Assembly: GCA_963678675.1 (NCBI GenBank)
Contig: OY783197.1
Location: 19,259,444-19,323,443, forward strand
Reading direction: 5' to 3'
DNA length: 64,000 nt
Source of the DNA: Xiphydria camelus
Taxonomy: Eukaryota; Arthropoda; Insecta; Hymenoptera; Xiphydriidae
Under the pieces are notes generated by a model, which was given only the letters and a program-made list of their open reading frames with translations, was not told the DNA's origin and did not search any database. Positions within the stretch are counted from its first letter, which is position 1. The number at the start of each line of letters is the position of its first letter. The translations under genes were made by a program, and so were the position numbers. Below are positions 8,001 through 21,659 of this stretch, in pieces.

Positions 8001-10666
8001 ATCTCGACCACCCTATCCGATGTATTTTTTTACGCTGATTCCGAAAAGCACGGTTATTTGGTCGAAATCTCAAAGGAAATATGAAATAACGCTGATTTTG
8101 TGTATAAAGAAATTTTTTTTTCCGCAAGAAATCATCGATATCTCGGTGTTAGGTTGAGATTTCCTCAATAAATATATCATTTTCGTAATCAGCGCGAAAA
8201 AATACATAAGATAGGATGGTCGAGAATTCGATTCCAGAGATTTCGATTTTTGCGAAAAATCGCATTTTCTGTAAGGTCCCGACCTTACAGAAATTGTCAA
8301 TTTTTTCGAAAAATGAAAATCTTCGGAATTGGAATCTCGACCACCCTATGCGATGTATTTTTTTACGCTGATTCCGAAAAGCACGGTTATTTGGTCGAAA
8401 TCTCAAAGGAAATATGAAATAACGCTGATTTTGTGTATGAAGAAATTTTTTTTTCCGCAAGAAATCGTCGATATCTCGGTGTTCCGTTGAGATTTCCTCA
8501 ATAAATATATCATTTTCGTAATCAGCGCGAAAAAATACATAAGATAGGATGGTCGAGAATTCGATTCCAGAGATTTCGATTTTTGCGAAAAATCGCATTT
8601 TCTGTAAGGTCCCGACCTTACAGAAATTGTCAATTTTTTCGAAAAATGAAAATCTTCGGAATTGGAATCTCGACCACCCTATGCGATGTATTTTTTTACG
8701 CTGATTCCGAAAAGCACGGTTATTTGGTCGAAATCTCAAAGGAAATATAAAATAACGCTGATTTTGTGTATGAAGAAATTCTTTTTTTTCCGCAAGAAAT
8801 CGTCGATATCTCGGTGTTCCGTTGAGATTTCCTCAATAAATATATCATTTTCGTAATCAGCGCGAAAAAATACATAAGATAGGATGGTCGAGAATTCGAT
8901 TCCAGAGATTTCGATTTTTGCGAAAAATCGCATTTTCTGTAAGGTCCCGACCTTACAGAAATTGTCAATTTTTTCGAAAAATGAAAATCTTCGGAATTGG
9001 AATCTCGACCACCCTATCCGATGTATTTTTTTACGCTGATTCCGAAAAGCACGGTTATTTGGTCGAAATCTCAAAGGAAATATGAAATAACGCTGATTTT
9101 GTGTATAAAGAAATTTTTTTTTCCGCAAGAAATCATCGATATCTCGGTGTTAGGTTGAGATTTCCTCAATAAATATATCATTTTCGTAATCAGCGCGAAA
9201 AAATACATAAGATAGGATGGTCGAGAATTCGATTCCAGAGATTTCGATTTTTGCGAAAAATCGCATTTTCTGTAAGGTCCCGACCTTACAGAAATTGTCA
9301 ATTTTTTCGAAAAATGAAAATCTTCGGAATTGGAATCTCGACCACCCTATCCGATGTATTTTTTTACGCTGATTCCGAAAAGCACGGTTATTTGGTCGAA
9401 ATCTCAAAGGAAATATGAAATAACGCTGATTTTGTCTATAAAGAAATTTTTTTTTCCACAAGAAATCATCGATATCTCGGTGTTCCGTTGAGATTTCCTC
9501 AATAAATATATCATTTTCGTAATCAGCGCGAAAAAATACATAAGATAGGATGGTCGAGAATTCGATTCCAGAGATTTCGATTTTTGCGAAAAATCGCATT
9601 TTCTGTAAGGTCCCGACCTTACAGAAATTGTCAATTTTTTCGAAAAATGAAAATCTTCGTAATTGGAATCTCGACCACCCTATCCGATGTATTTTTTTAC
9701 GCTGATTCCGAAAAGCACGGTTATTTGGTCGAAATCTCAAAGGAAATATGAAATAACGCTGATTTTGTGTATGAAGAAATTTTTTTTTCCGCAAGAAATC
9801 ATCGATATCTCGGTGTTCCGTTGAGATTTCCTCAATAAATATATCATTTTCGTAATCAGCGCGAAAAAATACATAAGATAGGATGGTCGAGAATTCGATT
9901 CCAGAGATTTCGATTTTTGCGAAAAATCGCACTTTCTGTAAGGTCCCGACCTTACAGAAATTGTCAATTTTTTCGAAAAATGAAAATCTTCGGAATTGGA
10001 ATCTCGACCACCCTATCCGATGTATTTTTTTACGCTGATTCCGAAAAGCACGGTTATTTGGTCGAAATCTCAAAGGAAATATGAAATAACGCTGATTTTG
10101 TGTGTGAAGAAATTTTTTTTTCCGCAAGAAATCATCGATATCTCGGTGTTCCGTTGAGATTTCCTCAATAAATATATCATTTTCGTAATCAGCGCGAAAA
10201 AATACATAAGATAGGATGGTCGAGAATTCGATTCCAGAGATTTCGATTTTTGCGAAAAATCGCATTTTCTGTAAGGTCCCGACCTTACAGAAATTGTCAA
10301 TTTTTTCGAAAAATGAAAATCTTCGGAATTGGAATCTCGACCACCCTATCCGATGTATTTTTTTACGCTGATTCCGAAAAGCACGGTTATTTGGTCGAAA
10401 TCTCAAAGGAAATATGAAATAACGCTGATTTTGTGTGTGAAGAAATTTTTTTTTCCGCAAGAAATCATCGATATCTCGGTGTTCCGTTGAGATTTCCTCA
10501 ATAAATATATCATTTTCGTAATCAGCGCGAAAAAATACATAAGATAGGATGGTCGAGAATTCGATTCCAGAGATTTCGATTTTTGCGAAAAATCGCATTT
10601 TCTGTAAGGTCCCGACCTTACAGAAATTGTCAATTTTTTCGAAAAATGAAAATCTTCGGAATTGGA
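8001..10666. repeat. Variable segment between blocks B and C, version 1 (monomers 25-32)
   Basis: Eight monomers: 151AG; 17G+134G; 335-bp 134G; 151AG; a 326T unit with private G102C and with 124A; a 265C unit; two successive 104G units (10001-10666). Version 2 has seven monomers here (33995-36327) of mostly different types, and the net difference of one monomer accounts for the offset change from 25,994 to 25,661. It is a site of local rearrangement between the two super-repeat versions. Confidence 0.75.
9335..10000. repeat. 326T/265C linked monomer pair (representative)
   Basis: 326T at the end of one monomer is followed by 265C in the next in nine of twelve cases: monomer pairs 29/30, 43/44, 54/55, 65/66, 74/75, 122/123, 137/138, 162/163 and 173/174. 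265C is never found without a preceding 326T. The exceptions for 326T are monomers 2, 132 and 186. Linkage across a monomer boundary (about 272 bp) shows that the pair travels as a unit, although the first partner may be a 335-bp, 153A, 151AG or 106A type. Confidence 0.93.
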
Positions 10667-13600
10667 ATCTCGACCACCCTATCCGATGTATTTTTTTACG
10701 CTGATTCCGAAAAGCACGGTTATTTGGTCGAAATCTCAAAGGAAATATGAAATAACGCTGATTTTGTGTATGAAGAAATTTTTTTTTCCGCAAGAAATCA
10801 TCGATATCTCGGTGTTCCGTTGAGATTTCCTCAATAAATATATCATTTTCGTAATCAGCGCGAAAAAATACATAAGATAGGATGGTCGAGAATTCGATTC
10901 CAGAGATTTCGATTTTTGCGAAAAATCGCATTTTCTGTAAGGTCCCGACCTTACAGAAATTGTCAATTTTTTCGAAAAATGAAAATCTTCGGAATTGGAA
11001 TCTCGACCACCCTATCCGATGTATTTTTTTACGCTGATTCCGAAAAGCACGGTTATTTGGTCGAAATCTCAAAGGAAATATGAAATAACGCTGATTTTGT
11101 GTATGAAGAAATTTTTTTTTCCGCAAGAAATCATCGATATCTCGGTGTTCCATTGAGATTTCCTCAATAAATATATCATTTTCGTAATCAGCGCGAAAAA
11201 ATACATAAGATAGGATGGTCGAGAATTCGATTCCAGAGATTTCGATTTTTGCGAAAAATCGCATTTTCTGTAAGGTCCCGACCTTACAGAAATTGTCAAT
11301 TTTTTCGAAAAATGAAAATCTTCGGAATTGGAATCTCGACCACCCTATGCGATGTATTTTTTTACGCTGATTCCGAAAAGCACGGTTATTTGGTCGAAAT
11401 CTCAAAGGAAATATGAAATAACGCTGATTTTGTGTATGAAGAAATTTTTTTTTCCGCAAGAAATCGTCGATATCTCGGTGTTCCGTTGAGATTTCCTCAA
11501 TAAATATATCATTTTCGTAATCAGCGCGAAAAAATACATAAGATAGGATGGTCGAGAATTCGATTCCAGAGATTTCGATTTTTGCGAAAAATCGCATTTT
11601 CTGTAAGGTCCCGACCTTACAGAAATTGTCAATTTTTTCGAAAAATGAAAATCTTCGGAATTGGAATCTCGACCACCCTATCCGATGTATTTTTTTACGC
11701 TGATTCCGAAAAGCACGGTTATTTGGTCGAAATCTCAAAGGAAATATGAAATAACGCTGATTTTGTGTATAAAGAAATTTTTTTTTCCGCAAGAAATCAT
11801 CGATATCTCGGTGTTAGGTTGAGATTTCCTCAATAAATATATCATTTTCGTAATCAGCGCGAAAAAATACATAAGATAGGATGGTCGAGAATTCGATTCC
11901 AGAGATTTCGATTTTTGCGAAAAATCGCATTTTCTGTAAGGTCCCGACCTTACAGAAATTGTCAATTTTTTCGAAAAATGAAAATCTTCGGAATTGGAAT
12001 CTCGACCACCCTATGCGATGTATTTTTTTACGCTGATTCCGAAAAGCACGGTTATTTGGTCGAAATCTCAAAGGAAATATGAAATAACGCTGATTTTGTG
12101 TATGAAGAAATTTTTTTTTCCGCAAGAAATCGTCGATATCTCGGTGTTCCGTTGAGATTTCCTCAATAAATATATCATTTTCGTAATCAGCGCGAAAAAA
12201 TACATAAGATAGGATGGTCGAGAATTCGATTCCAGAGATTTCGATTTTTGCGAAAAATCGCATTTTCTGTAAGGTCCCGACCTTACAGAAATTGTCAATT
12301 TTTTCGAAAAATGAAAATCTTCGGAATTGGAATCTCGACCACCCTATGCGATGTATTTTTTTACGCTGATTCCGAAAAGCACGGTTATTTGGTCGAAATC
12401 TCAAAGGAAATATAAAATAACGCTGATTTTGTGTATGAAGAAATTCTTTTTTTTCCGCAAGAAATCATCGATATCTCGGTGTTCCGTTGAGATTTCCTCA
12501 ATAAATATATCATTTTCGTAATCAGCGCGAAAAAATACATAAGATAGGATGGTCGAGAATTCGATTCCAGAGATTTCGATTTTTGCGAAAAATCGCATTT
12601 TCTGTAAGGTCCCGACCTTACAGAAATTGTCAATTTTTTCGAAAAATGAAAATCTTCGGAATTGGAATCTCGACCACCCTATCCGATGTATTTTTTTACG
12701 CTGATTCCGAAAAGCACGGTTATTTGGTCGAAATCTCAAAGGAAATATGAAATAACGCTGATTTTGTGTGTGAAGAAATTTTTTTTTCCGCAAGAAATCA
12801 TCGATATCTCGGTGTTCCGTTGAGATTTCCTCAATAAATATATCATTTTCGTAATCAGCGCGAAAAAATACATAAGATAGGATGGTCGAGAATTCGATTC
12901 CAGAGATTTCGATTTTTGCGAAAAATCGCATTTTCTGTAAGGTCCCGACCTTACAGAAATTGTCAATTTTTTCGAAAAATGAAAATCTTCGGAATTGGAA
13001 TCTCGACCACCCTATCCGATGTATTTTTTTACGCTGATTCCGAAAAGCACGGTTATTTGGTCGAAATCTCAAAGGAAATATGAAATAACGCTGATTTTGT
13101 GTATGAAGAAATTTTTTTTTCCGCAAGAAATCATCGATATCTCGGTGTTCCGTTGAGATTTCCTCAATAAATATATCATTTTCGTAATCAGCGCGAAAAA
13201 ATACATAAGATAGGATGGTCGAGAATTCGATTCCAGAGATTTCGATTTTTGCGAAAAATCGCATTTTCTGTAAGGTCCCGACCTTACAGAAATTGTCAAT
13301 TTTTTCGAAAAATGAAAATCTTCGGAATTGGAATCTCGACCACCCTATCCGATGTATTTTTTTACGCTGATTCCGAAAAGCACGGTTATTTGGTCGAAAT
13401 CTCAAAGGAAATATGAAATAACGCTGATTTTGTGTATGAAGAAATTTTTTTTTCCGCAAGAAATCATCGATATCTCGGTGTTCCGTTGAGATTTCCTCAA
13501 TAAATATATCATTTTCGTAATCAGCGCGAAAAAATACATAAGATAGGATGGTCGAGAATTCGATTCCAGAGATTTCGATTTTTGCGAAAAATCGCATTTT

Positions 13601-14333
13601 CTGTAAGGTCCCGACCTTACAGAAATTGTCAATTTTTTCGAAAAATGAAAATCTTCGGAATTGGAATCTCGACCACCCTATCCGATGTATTTTTTTACGC
13701 TGATTCCGAAAAGCACGGTTATTTGGTCGAAATCTCAAAGGAAATATGAAATAACGCTGATTTTGTGTATGAAGAAATTTTTTTTTCCGCAAGAAATCGT
13801 CGATATCTCGGTGTTCCGTTGAGATTTCCTCAATAAATATATCATTTTCGTAATCAGCGCGAAAAAATACATAAGATAGGATGGTCGAGAATTCGATTCC
13901 AGAGATTTCGATTTTTGCGAAAAATCGCATTTTCTGTAAGGTCCCGACCTTACAGAAATTGTCAATTTTTTCGAAAAATGAAAATCTTCGGAATTGGAAT
14001 CTCGACCACCCTATGCGATGTATTTTTTTACGCTGATTCCGAAAAGCACGGTTATTTGGTCGAAATCTCAAAGGAAATATAAAATAACGCTGATTTTGTG
14101 TATGAAGAAATTCTTTTTTTTCCGCAAGAAATCGTCGATATCTCGGTGTTCCGTTGAGATTTCCTCAATAAATATATCATTTTCGTAATCAGCGCGAAAA
14201 AATACATAAGATAGGATGGTCGAGAATTCGATTCCAGAGATTTCGATTTTTGCGAAAAATCGCATTTTCTGTAAGGTCCCGACCTTACAGAAATTGTCAA
14301 TTTTTTCGAAAAATGAAAATCTTCGTAATTGGA
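10667..14333. repeat. Block C, copy 1 (monomers 33-43)
   Basis: Eleven monomers, 3,667 bp: plain; 153A; 17G+134G; 151AG; 17G+134G; 335-bp 134A; 104G; two plain; 134G; 335-bp 134G. The same series and length occur at 36328-39994, offset 25,661 bp. Differences seen: the last monomer here ends with 326T but its counterpart does not, and the counterpart has private changes T322C (monomer 111) and C321T (monomer 119). The copies therefore began to diverge after duplication. Confidence 0.88.
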
Positions 14334-17300
14334 ATCTCGACCACCCTATCCGATGTATTTTTTTACGCTGATTCCGAAAAGCACGGTTATTTGGTCGAAA
14401 TCTCAAAGGAAATATGAAATAACGCTGATTTTGTGTATGAAGAAATTTTTTTTTCCGCAAGAAATCATCGATATCTCGGTGTTCCGTTGAGATTTCCTCA
14501 ATAAATATATCATTTTCGTAATCAGCGCGAAAAAATACATAAGATAGGATGGTCGAGAATTCGATTCCAGAGATTTCGATTTTTGCGAAAAATCGCACTT
14601 TCTGTAAGGTCCCGACCTTACAGAAATTGTCAATTTTTTCGAAAAATGAAAATCTTCGGAATTGGAATCTCGACCACCCTATCCGATGTATTTTTTTACG
14701 CTGATTTCGAAAAGCACGGTTACTTGGTCGAAATATCAAAGGAAATATGAAATAACGCTGATTTTGTGTATAAAGAAATTTTTTTTTCCGCAAGAAATCA
14801 TCGATATCTCGGTGTTAGGTTGAGATTTCCTCAATAAATATATCATTTTCGTAATCAGCGCGAAAAAATACATAAGATAGGATGGTCGAGAATTCGATTC
14901 CAGAGATTTCGATTTTTGCGAAAAATCGCATTTTCTGTAAGGTCCCGACCTTACAGAAATTGTCAATTTTTTCGAAAAATGAAAATCTTCGGAATTGGAA
15001 TCTCGACCACCCTATCCGATGTATTTTTTTACGCTGATTCCGAAAAGCACGGTTATTTGGTCGAAATCTCAAAGGAAATATGAAATAACGCTGATTTTGT
15101 GTATGAAGAAATTTTTTTTTCCGCAAGAAATCGTCGATATCTCGGTGTTCCGTTGAGATTTCCTCAATAAATATATAATTTTCGTAATCAGCGCGAAAAA
15201 ATACATAAGATAGGATGGTCGAGAATTCGATTCCAGAGATTTCGATTTTTGCGAAAAATCGCATTTTCTGTAAGGTCCCGACCTTACAGAAATTGTCAAT
15301 TTTTTCGAAAAATGAAAATCTTCGGAATTGGAATCTCGACCACCCTATCCGATGTATTTTTTTACGCTGATTCCGAAAAGCACGGTTATTTGGTCGAAAT
15401 CTCAAAGGAAATATGAAATAACGCTGATTTTGTGTATAAAGAAATTTTTTTTTCCGCAAGAAATCATCGATATCTCGGTGTTCCGTTGAGATTTCCTCAA
15501 TAAATCTATCATTTTCGTAATCAGCGCGAAAAAATACATAAGATAGGATGGTCGAGAATTCGATTCCAGAGATTTCGATTTTTGCGAAAAATCGCATTTT
15601 CTGTAAGGTCCCGACCTTACAGAAATTGTCAATTTTTTCGAAAAATGAAAATCTTCGGAATTGGAATCTCGACCACCCTATCCGATGTATTTTTTTACGC
15701 TGATTCCGAAAAGCACGGTTATTTGGTCGAAATCTCAAAGGAAATATGAAATAACGCTGATTTTGTGTATGAAGAAATTTTTTTTTCCGCAAGAAATCAT
15801 CGATATCTCGGTGTTCCGTTGAGATTTCCTCAATAAATCTATCATTTTCGTAATCAGCGCGAAAAAATACATAAGATAGGATGGTCGAGAATTCGATTCC
15901 AGAGATTTCGATTTTTGCGAAAAATCGCATTTTCTGTAAGGTCCCGACCTTACAGAAATTGTCAATTTTTTCGAAAAATGAAAATCTTCGGAATTGGAAT
16001 CTCGACCACCCTATCCGATGTATTTTTTTACGCTGATTCCGAAAAGCACGGTTATTTGGTCGAAATCTCAAAGGAAATATGAAATAACGCTGATTTTGTG
16101 TATGAAGAAATTTTTTTTTCCGCAAGAAATCGTCGATATCTCGGTGTTCCGTTGAGATTTCCTCAATAAATATATCATTTTCGTAATCAGCGCGAAAAAA
16201 TACATAAGATAGGATGGTCGAGAATTCGATTCCAGAGATTTCGATTTTTGCGAAAAATCGCATTTTCTGTAAGGTCCCGACCTTACAGAAATTGTCAATT
16301 TTTTCGAAAAATGAAAATCTTCGGAATTGGAATCTCGACCACCCTATCCGATGTATTTTTTTACGCTGATTCCGAAAAGCACGGTTATTTGGTCGAAATC
16401 TCAAAGGAAATATGAAATAACGCTGATTTTGTGTATAAAGAAATTTTTTTTTCCGCAAGAAATCATCGATATCTCGGTGTTCCGTTGAGATTTCCTCAAT
16501 AAATCTATCATTTTCGTAATCAGCGCGAAAAAATACATAAGAGAGGATGGTCGAGAATTCGATTCCAGAGATTTCGATTTTTGCGAAAAATCGCATTTTC
16601 TGTAAGGTCCCGACCTTACAGAAATTGTCAATTTTTTCGAAAAATGAAAATCTTCGGAATTGGAATCTCGACCACCCTATCCGATGTATTTTTTTACGCT
16701 GATTCCGAAAAGCACGGTTATTTGGTCGAAATCTCAAAGGAAATATGAAATAACGCTGATTTTGTGTATAAAGAAATTTTTTTTTCCGCAAGAAATCATC
16801 GATATCTCGGTGTTAGGTTGAGATTTCCTCAATAAATATATCATTTTCGTAATCAGCGCGAAAAAATACATAAGATAGGATGGTCGAGAATTCGATTCCA
16901 GAGATTTCGATTTTTGCGAAAAATCGCATTTTCTGTAAGGTCCCGACCTTACAGAAATTGTCAATTTTTTCGAAAAATGAAAATCTTCGGAATTGGAATC
17001 TCGACCACCCTATCCGATGTATTTTTTTACGCTGATTCCGAAAAGCACGGTTATTTGGTCGAAATCTCAAAGGAAATATGAAATAACGCTGATTTTGTGT
17101 ATGAAGAAATTTTTTTTTCCGCAAGAAATCGTCGATATCTCGGTGTTCCGTTGAGATTTCCTCAATAAATATATCATTTTCGTAATCAGCGCGAAAAAAT
17201 ACATAAGATAGGATGGTCGAGAATTCGATTCCAGAGATTTCGATTTTTGCGAAAAATCGCATTTTCTGTAAGGTCCCGACCTTACAGAAATTGTCAATTT

Positions 17301-17996
17301 TTTCGAAAAATGAAAATCTTCGGAATTGGAATCTCGACCACCCTATCCGATGTATTTTTTTACGCTGATTCCGAAAAGCACGGTTATTTGGTCGAAATCT
17401 CAAAGGAAATATGAAATAACGCTGATTTTGTGTATAAAGAAATTTTTTTTTCCGCAAGAAATCATCGATATCTCGGTGTTAGGTTGAGATTTCCTCAATA
17501 AATATATCATTTTCGTAATCAGCGCGAAAAAATACATAAGATAGGATGGTCGAGAATTCGATTCCAGAGATTTCGATTTTTGCGAAAAATCGCATTTTCT
17601 GTAAGGTCCCGACCTTACAGAAATTGTCAATTTTTTCGAAAAATGAAAATCTTCGGAATTGGAATCTCGACCACCCTATCCGATGTATTTTTTTACGCTG
17701 ATTCCGAAAAGCACGGTTATTTGGTCGAAATCTCAAAGGAAATATGAAATAACGCTGATTTTGTGTATAAAGAAATTTTTTTTTCCGCAAGAAATCATCG
17801 ATATCTCGGTGTTCCGTTGAGATTTCCTCAATAAATATATCATTTTCGTAATCAGCGCGAAAAAATACATAAGATAGGATGGTCGAGAATTCGATTCCAG
17901 AGATTTCGATTTTTGCGAAAAATCGCATTTTCTGTAAGGTCCCGACCTTACAGAAATTGTCAATTTTTTCGAAAAATGAAAATCTTCGTAATTGGA
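14334..17996. repeat. 11-monomer higher-order repeat, copy 1 (monomers 44-54)
   Basis: A 3,663-bp unit of eleven 333-bp monomers: 265C; 151AG with the 41T/57C/69A trio; 134G+178A; 174C; 174C; 134G; 174C+212G; 151AG; 134G; 151AG; 106A+326T. It is followed directly by a second copy at a period of 3,663 bp. The 326T ending of monomer 43 matches that of monomer 54, so the repeat phase extends slightly to the left of the first 265C monomer. It contains no 335-bp form and no 104G or 153A allele. Confidence 0.92.
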
Positions 17997-20900
17997 ATCT
18001 CGACCACCCTATCCGATGTATTTTTTTACGCTGATTCCGAAAAGCACGGTTATTTGGTCGAAATCTCAAAGGAAATATGAAATAACGCTGATTTTGTGTA
18101 TGAAGAAATTTTTTTTTCCGCAAGAAATCATCGATATCTCGGTGTTCCGTTGAGATTTCCTCAATAAATATATCATTTTCGTAATCAGCGCGAAAAAATA
18201 CATAAGATAGGATGGTCGAGAATTCGATTCCAGAGATTTCGATTTTTGCGAAAAATCGCACTTTCTGTAAGGTCCCGACCTTACAGAAATTGTCAATTTT
18301 TTCGAAAAATGAAAATCTTCGGAATTGGAATCTCGACCACCCTATCCGATGTATTTTTTTACGCTGATTTCGAAAAGCACGGTTACTTGGTCGAAATATC
18401 AAAGGAAATATGAAATAACGCTGATTTTGTGTATAAAGAAATTTTTTTTTCCGCAAGAAATCATCGATATCTCGGTGTTAGGTTGAGATTTCCTCAATAA
18501 ATATATCATTTTCGTAATCAGCGCGAAAAAATACATAAGATAGGATGGTCGAGAATTCGATTCCAGAGATTTCGATTTTTGCGAAAAATCGCATTTTCTG
18601 TAAGGTCCCGACCTTACAGAAATTGTCAATTTTTTCGAAAAATGAAAATCTTCGGAATTGGAATCTCGACCACCCTATCCGATGTATTTTTTTACGCTGA
18701 TTCCGAAAAGCACGGTTATTTGGTCGAAATCTCAAAGGAAATATGAAATAACGCTGATTTTGTGTATGAAGAAATTTTTTTTTCCGCAAGAAATCGTCGA
18801 TATCTCGGTGTTCCGTTGAGATTTCCTCAATAAATATATAATTTTCGTAATCAGCGCGAAAAAATACATAAGATAGGATGGTCGAGAATTCGATTCCAGA
18901 GATTTCGATTTTTGCGAAAAATCGCATTTTCTGTAAGGTCCCGACCTTACAGAAATTGTCAATTTTTTCGAAAAATGAAAATCTTCGGAATTGGAATCTC
19001 GACCACCCTATCCGATGTATTTTTTTACGCTGATTCCGAAAAGCACGGTTATTTGGTCGAAATCTCAAAGGAAATATGAAATAACGCTGATTTTGTGTAT
19101 AAAGAAATTTTTTTTTCCGCAAGAAATCATCGATATCTCGGTGTTCCGTTGAGATTTCCTCAATAAATCTATCATTTTCGTAATCAGCGCGAAAAAATAC
19201 ATAAGATAGGATGGTCGAGAATTCGATTCCAGAGATTTCGATTTTTGCGAAAAATCGCATTTTCTGTAAGGTCCCGACCTTACAGAAATTGTCAATTTTT
19301 TCGAAAAATGAAAATCTTCGGAATTGGAATCTCGACCACCCTATCCGATGTATTTTTTTACGCTGATTCCGAAAAGCACGGTTATTTGGTCGAAATCTCA
19401 AAGGAAATATGAAATAACGCTGATTTTGTGTATGAAGAAATTTTTTTTTCCGCAAGAAATCATCGATATCTCGGTGTTCCGTTGAGATTTCCTCAATAAA
19501 TCTATCATTTTCGTAATCAGCGCGAAAAAATACATAAGATAGGATGGTCGAGAATTCGATTCCAGAGATTTCGATTTTTGCGAAAAATCGCATTTTCTGT
19601 AAGGTCCCGACCTTACAGAAATTGTCAATTTTTTCGAAAAATGAAAATCTTCGGAATTGGAATCTCGACCACCCTATCCGATGTATTTTTTTACGCTGAT
19701 TCCGAAAAGCACGGTTATTTGGTCGAAATCTCAAAGGAAATATGAAATAACGCTGATTTTGTGTATGAAGAAATTTTTTTTTCCGCAAGAAATCGTCGAT
19801 ATCTCGGTGTTCCGTTGAGATTTCCTCAATAAATATATCATTTTCGTAATCAGCGCGAAAAAATACATAAGATAGGATGGTCGAGAATTCGATTCCAGAG
19901 ATTTCGATTTTTGCGAAAAATCGCATTTTCTGTAAGGTCCCGACCTTACAGAAATTGTCAATTTTTTCGAAAAATGAAAATCTTCGGAATTGGAATCTCG
20001 ACCACCCTATCCGATGTATTTTTTTACGCTGATTCCGAAAAGCACGGTTATTTGGTCGAAATCTCAAAGGAAATATGAAATAACGCTGATTTTGTGTATA
20101 AAGAAATTTTTTTTTCCGCAAGAAATCATCGATATCTCGGTGTTCCGTTGAGATTTCCTCAATAAATCTATCATTTTCGTAATCAGCGCGAAAAAATACA
20201 TAAGAGAGGATGGTCGAGAATTCGATTCCAGAGATTTCGATTTTTGCGAAAAATCGCATTTTCTGTAAGGTCCCGACCTTACAGAAATTGTCAATTTTTT
20301 CGAAAAATGAAAATCTTCGGAATTGGAATCTCGACCACCCTATCCGATGTATTTTTTTACGCTGATTCCGAAAAGCACGGTTATTTGGTCGAAATCTCAA
20401 AGGAAATATGAAATAACGCTGATTTTGTGTATAAAGAAATTTTTTTTTCCGCAAGAAATCATCGATATCTCGGTGTTAGGTTGAGATTTCCTCAATAAAT
20501 ATATCATTTTCGTAATCAGCGCGAAAAAATACATAAGATAGGATGGTCGAGAATTCGATTCCAGAGATTTCGATTTTTGCGAAAAATCGCATTTTCTGTA
20601 AGGTCCCGACCTTACAGAAATTGTCAATTTTTTCGAAAAATGAAAATCTTCGGAATTGGAATCTCGACCACCCTATCCGATGTATTTTTTTACGCTGATT
20701 CCGAAAAGCACGGTTATTTGGTCGAAATCTCAAAGGAAATATGAAATAACGCTGATTTTGTGTATGAAGAAATTTTTTTTTCCGCAAGAAATCGTCGATA
20801 TCTCGGTGTTCCGTTGAGATTTCCTCAATAAATATATCATTTTCGTAATCAGCGCGAAAAAATACATAAGATAGGATGGTCGAGAATTCGATTCCAGAGA

Positions 20901-21659
20901 TTTCGATTTTTGCGAAAAATCGCATTTTCTGTAAGGTCCCGACCTTACAGAAATTGTCAATTTTTTCGAAAAATGAAAATCTTCGGAATTGGAATCTCGA
21001 CCACCCTATCCGATGTATTTTTTTACGCTGATTCCGAAAAGCACGGTTATTTGGTCGAAATCTCAAAGGAAATATGAAATAACGCTGATTTTGTGTATAA
21101 AGAAATTTTTTTTTCCGCAAGAAATCATCGATATCTCGGTGTTAGGTTGAGATTTCCTCAATAAATATATCATTTTCGTAATCAGCGCGAAAAAATACAT
21201 AAGATAGGATGGTCGAGAATTCGATTCCAGAGATTTCGATTTTTGCGAAAAATCGCATTTTCTGTAAGGTCCCGACCTTACAGAAATTGTCAATTTTTTC
21301 GAAAAATGAAAATCTTCGGAATTGGAATCTCGACCACCCTATCCGATGTATTTTTTTACGCTGATTCCGAAAAGCACGGTTATTTGGTCGAAATCTCAAA
21401 GGAAATATGAAATAACGCTGATTTTGTGTATAAAGAAATTTTTTTTTCCGCAAGAAATCATCGATATCTCGGTGTTCCGTTGAGATTTCCTCAATAAATA
21501 TATCATTTTCGTAATCAGCGCGAAAAAATACATAAGATAGGATGGTCGAGAATTCGATTCCAGAGATTTCGATTTTTGCGAAAAATCGCATTTTCTGTAA
21601 GGTCCCGACCTTACAGAAATTGTCAATTTTTTCGAAAAATGAAAATCTTCGTAATTGGA
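17997..21659. repeat. 11-monomer higher-order repeat, copy 2 (monomers 55-65)
   Basis: This repeats the preceding 3,663 bp monomer for monomer, including the rare 178A unit (18663-18995) and the 41T/57C/69A unit (18330-18662). I noticed no difference at the diagnostic sites, which suggests a very recent tandem duplication. Version 2 of the super-repeat holds only one, shortened copy, so this copy was either gained here or lost there. Its last monomer (21327-21659) is also the first of block D. Confidence 0.92.

Noticed and set aside
17997..21659. Second 11-monomer copy as a pure assembly artefact
   Set aside because: It cannot be excluded without reads, but shortened and reworked copies at 40663 and 53997 show that the unit truly exists in several contexts, so tandem duplication is the simpler reading.
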